Both the position numbers and the translations under genes were made by a program. A stretch of DNA of 17,158 nt, taken from NCBI GenBank assembly GCA_946222885.1, contig CAMIAK010000022.1, positions 1-17,158 of the forward strand. The letters run 5' to 3'. The notes under the pieces are model-generated. The model made no database searches. It was not told where the DNA came from and saw nothing but the letters and a program-made list of their open reading frames with translations. The first letter of the stretch is position 1; each line of letters begins with the position of its first letter. This stretch comes from an uncultured Nesterenkonia sp. GTDB lineage: Bacteria; Actinomycetota; Actinomycetes; Actinomycetales; Micrococcaceae. This document shows, in pieces, positions 1 to 6,425 of the stretch.

Positions 1-53
1 CCATCGCAACTCCTGAAGTTCAGGCTGTTGCAACCACCACTAGAAGCCAAGGG
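1..53 (-). mobile_element. Probable IS end, left copy (truncated by window edge)
   Basis: These bases match the reverse complement of 17104-17156 without a mismatch, and identity stops at 54 versus 17103. On the minus strand the repeat carries the palindrome CCTGAACTTCAGG (12-24), then AGGAG (10-14) and an ATG (4-2), so a reading frame seems to start here and run out of the window. A short non-coding end followed quickly by a ribosome site and ATG is what an insertion sequence looks like at its transposase end. The family cannot be named from 53 bp; IS30-like is a weak guess. The same signature would appear if an assembler stopped both contig ends at a shared repeat. Confidence 0.6.
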
Positions 54-120
54 GTCTGAGCACTGGATATATCCCTGAGATGGGGACGCCGATGAGCCTG
101 CCGGCGGGAAGGGGGTGCCG

Positions 121-261
121 TCAGATCAGGCGGCGGCCCTCGCGGCGGGCCTCGCGCCAGTCGGTCACGAAGCCCTTCACCAGGACCCCCAGCACGGCCA
201 GCACGATCACCGGCCACATCATCACGTAGATCGTCAGCAGAATCGTCTCCACAGTGCTCAT
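121..261 (-). CDS. Small accessory membrane peptide of the adjacent symporter (putative transporter small subunit)
   Basis: A 46-aa protein starting MSTVETILLTIYVMMWPVIV. It has one strongly hydrophobic helix at about residues 5-33, then a basic and acidic cytoplasmic tail (DWREARREGRRLI). Its ATG overlaps the symporter stop as ATGA (261-258), so the two are very probably translationally coupled. GGAAGGAG lies just upstream, inside the symporter gene. The pattern of one helix, a Trp-Pro in the membrane and a D-W-R-E-A-R-R-E-G-R tail matches small peptides I recall annotated as putative transporter small subunit next to sodium symporters in Actinobacteria. A role in assembly or stability of the symporter is inferred. 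No convincing terminator follows; 54-120 holds only a weak 5-bp hairpin and a GGATATATCC palindrome (72-81). Confidence 0.8.
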   Translation of the reverse strand: MSTVETILLTIYVMMWPVIVLAVLGVLVKGFVTDWREARREGRRLI

Positions 262-1982
262 CTCCTTCCGGTGCCGGCGCTCTCGCGGCCGGCCTGGTCG
301 CTGTCGGTCGTCGCGCCCAGGGCGCCCGGCTCGTCCTCGTCACGGCGCTCGTCGAAGTCCCCGACCCGATCCTTGATCACGGAGAAGTCGAAGGAGGCGC
401 CGCTGCGCACCGACATGGCCACGCAGACCAGGGTGCTGACCGCGTAGGCGACCAGGGAGGCGCTGAGCACGGTGTACTCGTGCATCCAGCCGAAGACCAG
501 CGGCAGGCTGACCACAGTGGCCAGTGCGCCGGTGATCTGACCGGCCTTCAGCCCGAAGAAGCCGAAGGCCATCAGGCCCAGGATCACGCCGATGCCGACG
601 GCGTTGAGGAGGTCGACCACGACGGCGAAGACCACGACGTCCATGGGGATCCAGTCGAAGCGCACCGGCAGGAAGACGGCCAGGGCGGCCAGCACGGCGG
701 TGACGAAGGCGCGGTTGGTGACCTTCTTCCAGTAGAAGCTGGCGATCACCGGGAACACCAGGGCGCCCCAGAGCGCGCCGACGAAGACCAGCATGTCCAG
801 GATGTCCAGCTGCAGTCCTGCGATGATCACCGCGGTCGCAGTGGCCACGATCATGGTGATGCGGCCGACGAACAGCATGGTCTTCGGGCTGGCCAGCCCG
901 CGCTTGGCGATGTTCTGGCCGTAGATGTCCGCCATGACGATGGAGGACAGCGCCGAGAGGTCCGAGTCCGCCGTCGAGGACAGCGCGCCGATGATGATGA
1001 TCAGGAAAAGCGCGATCAGGATGGTGGGCAGGTACTCGGCGGCCATCTGCGGGACCAGGTTGTTGCTGTCCCCGTCCACCGGCTCCAGTCCCAGGTAGAG
1101 GGCCATCACGCCGAGCATCCCGACGCCGATCACCATGGCTCCATAGCCCACGGTGGCGGTGACGAAGGTCTTCTTGATGAGATCCTCGCGCACGGCGAAG
1201 AGGCGCTGGGCGATGGTCTGGTTGCCGATCGCATAGGCCAGCACGGCCGCGATGTAGGGAGCGCCCTGGTTGAGGAAGGCCTCGGAGGAGAAGAAGTTCC
1301 CCTGCTCCGGGGTCAGGTTGGCCGATCCGGTCTCGAAGGTCTGCGGGAAGCCCGCGGCGAAGAAGATGATCGGAATGATGATGCCGACCAGCAGCAGCAT
1401 CGCCAGCACCTGCATGAAGTCGGTCAGCGCGGAGGCGCGGAAGCCGGACCAGAAGGTGTAGAGCAGCACGCCGGCGGCCACCGCGATCACGCCCTGGACG
1501 AAGCTCAGCGGCGAGAACATGGCGATCAGGGCGCCGCCTGCCACGAAGTTCGTCATCAGGCTCATGACGCTTCCGACGACGTTGGAGCCGGCCAGCAGCA
1601 GCTGGCTGGAGCTTCCGTGGCGGGCGCGCATGATCTCGGCCAGTGTGTGCGCCCGCGGGGCGACCTGGCGGATGCGGCGTCCGAAGGGGTAGATGAACAG
1701 GATCATCAGGGCACCCCAGAGCCCGTAGTGGATGGGACCGGAGATCCCGTAGCTGTATCCGGAGGTGGCGGAGGCGTAGAGCGAGGACGCCCAGATCCAG
1801 GTGGCGGTCATACTCGCTGCGGCGACGCCGAAGCCGACCTTGTTGCCGGCGGTCATGTAGGCGTCGGCGTTCTCCTTGCGCTTCCGGATCCTCAGGGCGA
1901 CGTAGAGCGTCAGCCCATAGAAGAGGATGAGCAGCGCGACGACGGTCGCGGTGCTGAGGATGGGTGAACCAGAGTCCTCCAT
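258..1982 (-). CDS. Sodium:solute symporter family protein (SSS; urea/DUR3-like)
   Basis: A 574-aa polytopic membrane protein with about 13 hydrophobic segments, the usual size and architecture of Na+-coupled SSS transporters. The family core is visible: FWSGFRASALTDFMQ at about 177-191 (the G-x3-A-x2-T-D-x2-Q element), QRLFAVRED at 259-267, and SSTADSD at 335-341 in the helix that carries Na2-site serine/threonine ligands. The segment around 80-122, with SGPIHYGLWG and RAHTLAEIMRARHG, resembles DUR3-type urea transporters, so urea or a small nitrogenous solute is the best guess; the substrate is not shown. The C-terminal ~45 residues are charged and probably cytoplasmic. The ATG at 1982 follows AAAGGAACGC. 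It overlaps the small membrane peptide downstream by 4 bp. Confidence 0.88.
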   Translation of the reverse strand: MEDSGSPILSTATVVALLILFYGLTLYVALRIRKRKENADAYMTAGNKVGFGVAAASMTATWIWASSLYASATSGYSYGISGPIHYGLWGALMILFIYPFGRRIRQVAPRAHTLAEIMRARHGSSSQLLLAGSNVVGSVMSLMTNFVAGGALIAMFSPLSFVQGVIAVAAGVLLYTFWSGFRASALTDFMQVLAMLLLVGIIIPIIFFAAGFPQTFETGSANLTPEQGNFFSSEAFLNQGAPYIAAVLAYAIGNQTIAQRLFAVREDLIKKTFVTATVGYGAMVIGVGMLGVMALYLGLEPVDGDSNNLVPQMAAEYLPTILIALFLIIIIGALSSTADSDLSALSSIVMADIYGQNIAKRGLASPKTMLFVGRITMIVATATAVIIAGLQLDILDMLVFVGALWGALVFPVIASFYWKKVTNRAFVTAVLAALAVFLPVRFDWIPMDVVVFAVVVDLLNAVGIGVILGLMAFGFFGLKAGQITGALATVVSLPLVFGWMHEYTVLSASLVAYAVSTLVCVAMSVRSGASFDFSVIKDRVGDFDERRDEDEPGALGATTDSDQAGRESAGTGRR

Positions 1983-2183
1983 GCGTTCCTTTCGTAATAC
2001 CCTGCGGCAGGTGATGAGCCTTAGTGTCCAGTTTGTATCCAGCTCGTTATGACGAATTCGCCAGTTTTGAGCCGTCGGTCATCATAGGGTCTGTCACTGT
2101 GCAGGGCGGGACGCAGGGAGGCGCGCGGGTCCGCAGGTCAGCGGCCTGCGGGGAGGCCTCCTTCCCTTATCTCCCTAGGCATG

Positions 2184-2225
2184 CAGAAGGCCCCGGCACT
2201 CACGGGGGAGTGCCGGGGCCTTCTG
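2184..2225 (-). terminator. Strong intrinsic-type hairpin after asd
   Basis: Perfect 18-bp inverted repeat with a 6-nt loop (2202-2207). The left arm begins CAGAAGGCCCCGG and the right arm is its complement. It lies 35 bp past the asd stop, so it most likely ends the minus-strand operon. No T-tract follows, as is common in high-GC actinobacteria. The rest of 1983-2260 holds the symporter's upstream region; I could not pick out a convincing promoter there. Confidence 0.85.
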
Positions 2226-2260
2226 TTCAGCTGTGATCTATACCATAGTCAGAGTGTGCC

Positions 2261-3424
2261 TCAGAGCTTCCCGACGGCGATCAGCAGCATGCGGCGCAGC
2301 GGCTCGGCCGCGCCCCAGAGCAGCTGGTCTCCCACAGTGAAGGCGGAGATATACTCCGGGCCCATCTCCAGCTTGCGGATGCGGCCGACCGGGATCTCCA
2401 GGGTGCCGGTGGCGGCTACCGGGGTCAGCTGCTCCATGGTGGGTTCCTTCTCATTGGGCACCACCTTCGCCCAGTCGGTGCCGCCGGCGATGATGGACTC
2501 GATCTCGGAGACCGGGATGTCCTCGCGCAGCTTCAGGGTCAGCGCCTGGGAGTGGGAGCGCAGCGCGCCGATGCGCACGCACAGGGAGTCGAAGGGGATC
2601 TTCCCGCCCTTGGAGTCCACGCCGGGGGCCAGGCTGTCGCCGCGGCCGAGGATCTTGTTGGTCTCGACGCCGGCCTTCCACTCCTCCTTGGCCACGCCGT
2701 TGCCCAGGTCGGCGTCGATCCACGGGATCAGCGAGCCGGCCAGCGGCACGCCGAACTGGGAGGCGTCCAGCCCGCCGCGCTGGCTGTCCAGGACCTTGCG
2801 GTCGATCTCCAGGATGGCGCTGGCCGGATCCTCCAGCTCGGCGCCCACAGCGGTGTTCAGGGTGCCGAACTGGTTCAGCAGCTCACGCATGTGCTTGGCG
2901 CCGCCCCCGGAGGCGGCCTGGTAGGTCATGGCGGTGCCCCACTCGACCAGGTCCTGCTTGAACAGGCCGCCCAGCCCCATCAGCATGCAGGAGACGGTGC
3001 AGTTGCCGCCCACGAACTCCTTGACGCCTGCGGCCAGGCCCGCGTCGATGACATCGCGGTTGATCGGGTCCAGGGTGATGATGGAGGAGTCCTCCATGCG
3101 CAGCGTGGAGGCGGCGTCGATCCAGATGCCGTCCCAGCCGGCCTCGCGCAGCTTGGGGTAGACGGCCTTGGTGTAGTCTCCGCCCTGGGCGGTGACGATG
3201 ATCGGCAGCTTCTTCAGCGTCTCGATGTCGTAGGCGTCCTGGAGGGTCTTCTCCTCGGCCTCCACCCCGTCGAAGACCGGGGCGGGGCCGCCGGCGTTGG
3301 AGGTGGAGAAGAACACCGGGTTGATGTGGGCGAAGTCGCCCTCGTCGAGCATGCGCTGGATCAGCACGGAGCCGACCATGCCGCGCCAGCCGATGAGACC
3401 TGCTGAGGAAACGGTGGAAGTCAT
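2261..3424 (-). CDS. asd: Aspartate-semialdehyde dehydrogenase
   Basis: Catalyses NADPH-dependent reduction of aspartyl phosphate to aspartate semialdehyde, the branch point to lysine/diaminopimelate, threonine and methionine. The 387-aa protein has LIGWRGMVGSVLIQRM at 10-25 (dinucleotide-binding loop), GGNCTVSCML around catalytic Cys142, QAASGGGAKHM at 169-179 and RIGALRSHSQALTLKLRED with active-site His291. This is the E. coli-like (gamma) Asd subclass, not the ~340-aa type of mycobacteria and streptomycetes. I chose ATG 3424. A GTG at 3430 would add two residues, but a TACGCT box ends 7 nt before the ATG with no clear ribosome site, suggesting a leaderless message. It is the last gene of the block and ends at the 2184-2225 hairpin. 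Confidence 0.96.
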   Translation of the reverse strand: MTSTVSSAGLIGWRGMVGSVLIQRMLDEGDFAHINPVFFSTSNAGGPAPVFDGVEAEEKTLQDAYDIETLKKLPIIVTAQGGDYTKAVYPKLREAGWDGIWIDAASTLRMEDSSIITLDPINRDVIDAGLAAGVKEFVGGNCTVSCMLMGLGGLFKQDLVEWGTAMTYQAASGGGAKHMRELLNQFGTLNTAVGAELEDPASAILEIDRKVLDSQRGGLDASQFGVPLAGSLIPWIDADLGNGVAKEEWKAGVETNKILGRGDSLAPGVDSKGGKIPFDSLCVRIGALRSHSQALTLKLREDIPVSEIESIIAGGTDWAKVVPNEKEPTMEQLTPVAATGTLEIPVGRIRKLEMGPEYISAFTVGDQLLWGAAEPLRRMLLIAVGKL

Positions 3425-3431
3425 GCCCACC

Positions 3432-3437
3432 AGCGTA
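3432..3437 (-). promoter_or_regulatory. Candidate -10 (TACGCT) for leaderless asd transcript
   Basis: On the minus strand TACGCT is followed by 7 nt and then ATG. TANNNT at that distance places the transcription start on or next to the start codon. The only purine-rich stretch before the ATG is GGTGGG, a poor Shine-Dalgarno. No clear -35 was seen. Confidence 0.45.
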
Positions 3438-3484
3438 TCGAAAAGCCGCCTCGGGCGTTCAGGGGCTGCGCCCGGGGAGTCGGC

Positions 3485-3784
3485 TCAGGACTCCCTGGCC
3501 TCGGCCTCGCGCGCAGCCTGGCGCTCCACCAGTCCGGCTGCGCGGTTCAGGACCTTCTTCCGGCGGAAGTGGGTCCACAGCCCGCCGGCCACCCAGAGCT
3601 GCAGGATGATCGCCAGGAAGACCATGCCGGGGACCAGCCGGTCGTTGAGGATCAGCACCAGCCCGAGGACTGCGGTGACCAGCGCCAGGACGGGGAAGAT
3701 GACATAGGCGGCCATGCCCAGGATCACCGCATTGGTGAAGCCCGTCTGGGCGGCGTCCTGCTGGAGCTCCGGCTTCTCGGTCAT
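3485..3784 (-). CDS. Small two-helix membrane protein downstream of folA
   Basis: A 99-aa protein with two hydrophobic segments (about 17-46 and 53-72) separated by a short NDRLVPG turn. A basic stretch, HFRRKKVLNR, and a charged coiled-coil-like tail (AAGLVERQAAREAEARES) follow, so both termini are probably cytoplasmic. Its ATG overlaps the folA stop as ATGA (3784-3781), which fixes the start and implies coupled translation. No catalytic motif is visible. I do not recognise a characterised family, but proteins of this kind appear beside folA in Micrococcaceae as far as I recall. The tight coupling suggests co-expression with folate genes but proves no role in folate metabolism. Confidence 0.8.
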   Translation of the reverse strand: MTEKPELQQDAAQTGFTNAVILGMAAYVIFPVLALVTAVLGLVLILNDRLVPGMVFLAIILQLWVAGGLWTHFRRKKVLNRAAGLVERQAAREAEARES

Positions 3785-4326
3785 GATGCGTCCTCTCTGC
3801 GGTAGGTCTCGAACCGGTAGCGGACTCCGGTCTCGGAGGTCTTCCATCCCTCTGCGGGGACCTTCCCGACGCCGGCCCACTCCGGTCCCAGCGCGGGGGC
3901 GAAGGTGTCGCCCTCGGGCTGCAGGTCGATCCGGGTGAGGGAGACCAGATCGGCCAGGCCCTTCTCCAGGGCTTCGGCGTAGATGCTGCCCCCGCCCATG
4001 ATCCAGGTGATGGGGGCCTTGGGCTCCTTCTGCGCGGCCAGCTCCAGGGCCTCCTTCAGCGAGGAGGCGGTCAGCGCGCCCCCGGAGCGCAGGGTCCTGG
4101 CCCGGCCGGCGTCGCCGGTGACGACCACATTGGTGCGCTTGGGAAGCGGCCGGAAGCGCTCCGGCAGGGAGTCCCAGGTCTTCCGGCCCATGATGACGGG
4201 GCAGCCCTCGGTCATCGTCTTGAAGTAGGCGAGGTCCTCCGGGAGGTGCCAGGGCATGGCGCCCCCGCGGCCGATCACCCCGCCCCCGGCCTGGGCCCAG
4301 ATCATCCCGACCAGCTGTGTGCGCAT
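3781..4326 (-). CDS. folA: Dihydrofolate reductase
   Basis: Reduces dihydrofolate to tetrahydrofolate with NADPH, renewing the cofactor oxidised by ThyA. The 181-aa protein shows the chromosomal DHFR pattern: VIGRGGAMPWHLPEDLAYFK at 17-36 with catalytic acid Asp31, VIMGRKTWDSLP at 44-55 with the NADPH-contacting Gly-Arg, VVVTG near 67-71, and IMGGGSIYAEAL for the C-terminal cofactor loop. It is slightly longer than the ~160-aa E. coli enzyme, mainly in the loop after strand C. The ATG at 4326 has a clear GCAGGAGG site with 5-nt spacing. It starts 28 bp after thyA stops and overlaps the following membrane-protein gene by 4 bp. Confidence 0.96.
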   Translation of the reverse strand: MRTQLVGMIWAQAGGGVIGRGGAMPWHLPEDLAYFKTMTEGCPVIMGRKTWDSLPERFRPLPKRTNVVVTGDAGRARTLRSGGALTASSLKEALELAAQKEPKAPITWIMGGGSIYAEALEKGLADLVSLTRIDLQPEGDTFAPALGPEWAGVGKVPAEGWKTSETGVRYRFETYRREDAS

Positions 4327-4354
4327 CCCTGCCTCCTGCAGTGCTCCGGGCGGA

Positions 4355-5161
4355 TCAGACCGCGACGGCGGCCTTGATGGTGGGGTGGTGCTGGTAGCCG
4401 AGGACCTCGAAGTCCTCGTACTCGTAGTCGAAGATGCTCTCCGGCTTCCGGGCCAGGCGCAGCCGCGGGTAAGGGTAGGGCTCCCGGCTGAGCTGCTCCT
4501 TCACCTGCTCCACGTGATTGTCGTAGATGTGGCAGTCTCCGCCGGTCCAGATGAACTCGCCGGGCTCGAGTCCGAGCTGCTGGGCGATCATCAGCGTCAG
4601 CAGCGAGTAGGAGGCGATGTTGAAGGGAACGCCCAGGAACAGGTCCCCGCTGCGCTGGTAGAGCTGGCAGGAGAGCTTCCCGTCGGCGATGTAGAACTGG
4701 AACATCACGTGGCAGGGCGGCAGCGCCATCTGGTCGATCTGGCCGGGGTTCCAGGCCGAGACCACATGCCGGCGGGAGTCGGGGTTCTCGCGCAGCTGGT
4801 CCATCAGCTGGCTGATCTGGTCGATGTGTCCGCCGTCAGGGGTGGGCCAGGAGCGCCACTGCACGCCGTAGACGGGGCCGAGCTCGCCGTCGTCGGCGGC
4901 CCATTCGTTCCAGATGCGCACTCCGCGCTCCTGGAGCCAGCGGGCGTTGGAGTCCCCGCGCAGGAACCACAGCAGCTCCAGGGCCACACCCTTGAAGTAG
5001 ACCCGCTTGGTGGTGATCAGCGGGAAGGACTCGGAGAGGTCGTAGCGGATCTGCCGGCCGAACACGCTGCGCGTACCGGTGCCCGTGCGGTCCGACTTCT
5101 GCGCACCATCGGCCAGCACCTCGGCCAGCAGGTCCTCATACGGAGTGGGGATGGAAGTCAC
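4355..5161 (-). CDS. thyA: Thymidylate synthase
   Basis: Methylates dUMP to dTMP using methylene-tetrahydrofolate and releases dihydrofolate, which the next gene product (FolA) recycles. The 268-aa length matches the family (264 in E. coli). Visible landmarks are DRTGTGTRSVFG at 24-35, WFLRGDSN at 65-72, VYGVQWRSW at 97-105, LPPCHVMFQFY with nucleophile Cys150, and QRSGDLFLGVPFNIASYSLL, the dUMP-binding segment. The start is GTG at 5161, and the family N-terminus fits it. There is no good ribosome site, but TAGACT ends 7 nt upstream, consistent with a leaderless mRNA and a promoter for thyA–folA–small protein–asd. Confidence 0.97.
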   Translation of the reverse strand: MTSIPTPYEDLLAEVLADGAQKSDRTGTGTRSVFGRQIRYDLSESFPLITTKRVYFKGVALELLWFLRGDSNARWLQERGVRIWNEWAADDGELGPVYGVQWRSWPTPDGGHIDQISQLMDQLRENPDSRRHVVSAWNPGQIDQMALPPCHVMFQFYIADGKLSCQLYQRSGDLFLGVPFNIASYSLLTLMIAQQLGLEPGEFIWTGGDCHIYDNHVEQVKEQLSREPYPYPRLRLARKPESIFDYEYEDFEVLGYQHHPTIKAAVAV

Positions 5162-5168
5162 GGCCCCA

Positions 5169-5174
5169 AGTCTA
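5169..5174 (-). promoter_or_regulatory. Candidate -10 (TAGACT) for leaderless thyA transcript
   Basis: The minus strand reads TAGACT, then TGGGGCC, then the GTG start. The same hexamer is used in the candidate promoters of tRNA-Trp and pfkA in this window. The 178-bp gap upstream (5162-5339) is long enough for an independent promoter. Confidence 0.5.
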
Positions 5175-5175
5175 G

Positions 5176-5217
5176 CGGGACGGCTTCAGGCGCGCGCCGC
5201 CGGGACTGCTTCAGGCG
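5176..5217. repeat. Short direct repeat at 25-bp spacing upstream of thyA
   Basis: The 17-mer CGGGACGGCTTCAGGCG (5176-5192) recurs at 5201-5217 with one change. A third fragment, CGCCGCCGGGACT, recurs at 5324-5336. The same gap also holds the palindrome CCTGACGTCAGG (5300-5311). No gene is supported in 5162-5339. Confidence 0.6.
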
Positions 5218-5339
5218 TGAAGGCCGGCGCCGCTGCAGCCGGCCGAGAGGTGGCGGGCTTCCTGACGTGGCCCGCACAAAGCTCCGCTCTGCACGGGTCC
5301 CTGACGTCAGGAGCCTCTGTGCCCGCCGCCGGGACTAAC

Positions 5340-6377
5340 TCAGTCGTCGTACGGCTCGTAGACCTCGAGGGAGACGACCTCGCCGCCGCGGTCGGTGGCC
5401 TGCTGGGCGACGATCACCGCGCCCGGCTTCAGGTAGGGGTCCGAGGCCGGCAGCGCCTCCAGGATCTCCTTCTCCCTGACCCAGCTGCGCAGCTCGCCGA
5501 GCACCAGCGGAAGCACCGGCCGGTGGGTGCACAGGCAGGCCGGCTGCAGCAGCTCGAGGGACTTTCGGGTCCGTGCCCGGGCCTTCTTGGGCGCCTCCTT
5601 GGCGCGCTTCTCGGTCAGCGACTTCCGGTACTTGATCTTGTGCCGGTGCTGCTTCACGTAGGGGGCCACGGTCTCCACGCATCGCTTCCACGGGCTGGAC
5701 TCCAGGTGGCGGGGCCGCCAGGCGGTCAGGAGCCGCTCCACAGCCTTGGCCTGGCGCTTGCCGGTGGCCGCCAGGGGGCGCTCGCCCTCGGCGCGGGACC
5801 AGGAGGAGCGGGGCTTGGCCTTGGCGTGGCGCAGCACCACGAACGGGGTGGTGCGCAGACGGTGCGTCTCATGGAGGCGCTCCAGCTCGTCCAGGGGCAG
5901 CAGGTCGCCCTCTTGGCTGAGCATCTCCCGGGCGGTCTGCACGCTGACCCAGCGGACCTCGTCGGTCTCCTCGGCGTCGGGGCGGGGGGTGCCCTCTTTG
6001 ACCTCGGCGGCCCAGTACCAGACCTCTTTGCTGCGCCGGCGCTCGCCGCCGCCGCTGCCCGCGGCGTCGGCCTTGCGGGACTTCACGACGTCGTATCTGG
6101 TGACCGGCAGCGGAATGCCCAGCCGGACTTTGAGGCCGATCTCCTCGGAGACCTCGCGCACCGCGCATTCGGGGAGGGTCTCGCCCTCGTCGAGCTTGCC
6201 CTTGGGGAAGGACCAGTCGTCGTAGCGCGGACGGTGGATGACCAGGACCTCCAGCTCACCCCTGTGCAGCCGCCAGCACAGGGCGCCTGCGGCGAGGATC
6301 TGGGAATCGGTGCCGTCGTCCGCGAAGGCGGCTGTTCGGCGGCGGGGGACCTGACGCAGGGGTGCTCCGGTGCTCAC
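5340..6377 (-). CDS. Nudix hydrolase fused to histidine phosphatase (MutT1-like)
   Basis: A 345-aa two-domain protein. The N-terminal Nudix domain (about 25-170) has a complete Nudix box at 60-82, with G60, E66, R74, E75, E78, E79 and G81 in the canonical spacing, so it should hydrolyse a nucleoside diphosphate-X substrate. The C-terminal half (about 178-340) is a histidine-phosphatase domain with the RHA motif VLRHAKA (catalytic His184) and THRP (His285). The same fusion is found in mycobacterial MutT1, which cleans up 8-oxo-guanine nucleotides; that role is inferred. A basic stretch (about 244-273, KQHRHKIKYRK onward) lies between the phosphatase motifs. The GTG start at 6377 has no ribosome site but has TATCTT 6 nt upstream. 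It follows mshD by 48 bp. Confidence 0.9.
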   Translation of the reverse strand: MSTGAPLRQVPRRRTAAFADDGTDSQILAAGALCWRLHRGELEVLVIHRPRYDDWSFPKGKLDEGETLPECAVREVSEEIGLKVRLGIPLPVTRYDVVKSRKADAAGSGGGERRRSKEVWYWAAEVKEGTPRPDAEETDEVRWVSVQTAREMLSQEGDLLPLDELERLHETHRLRTTPFVVLRHAKAKPRSSWSRAEGERPLAATGKRQAKAVERLLTAWRPRHLESSPWKRCVETVAPYVKQHRHKIKYRKSLTEKRAKEAPKKARARTRKSLELLQPACLCTHRPVLPLVLGELRSWVREKEILEALPASDPYLKPGAVIVAQQATDRGGEVVSLEVYEPYDD

Positions 6378-6383
6378 AGATGA

Positions 6384-6389
6384 AAGATA
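6384..6389 (-). promoter_or_regulatory. Candidate -10 (TATCTT) for leaderless Nudix/phosphatase transcript
   Basis: The minus strand reads TATCTT, TCATCT, then GTG. It lies in the 48-bp gap after mshD. No Shine-Dalgarno is present, so transcription initiating at the start codon is the simplest reading. No clear -35 was found. Confidence 0.4.
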
Positions 6390-6425
6390 CCAGTCCCGTG
6401 TGCCGCAGCCGCGCCCGGCTCCGCC

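Noticed and set aside
480..1967. 495-aa open frame on the plus strand opposite the symporter
   Set aside because: It is low-complexity, rich in His, Gln, Asp and Gly, has no hydrophobic or catalytic pattern, and mirrors a clear symporter gene. This is the usual antisense shadow in high-GC DNA.
2024..2236. 70-aa plus-strand frame between the symporter and asd
   Set aside because: It runs through the asd terminator hairpin and has no ribosome site or recognisable feature.
4256..5338. Plus-strand frames opposite thyA, such as 360 aa from 4256
   Set aside because: ThyA is unmistakable on the other strand with all active-site residues. The antisense frame has only biased composition.
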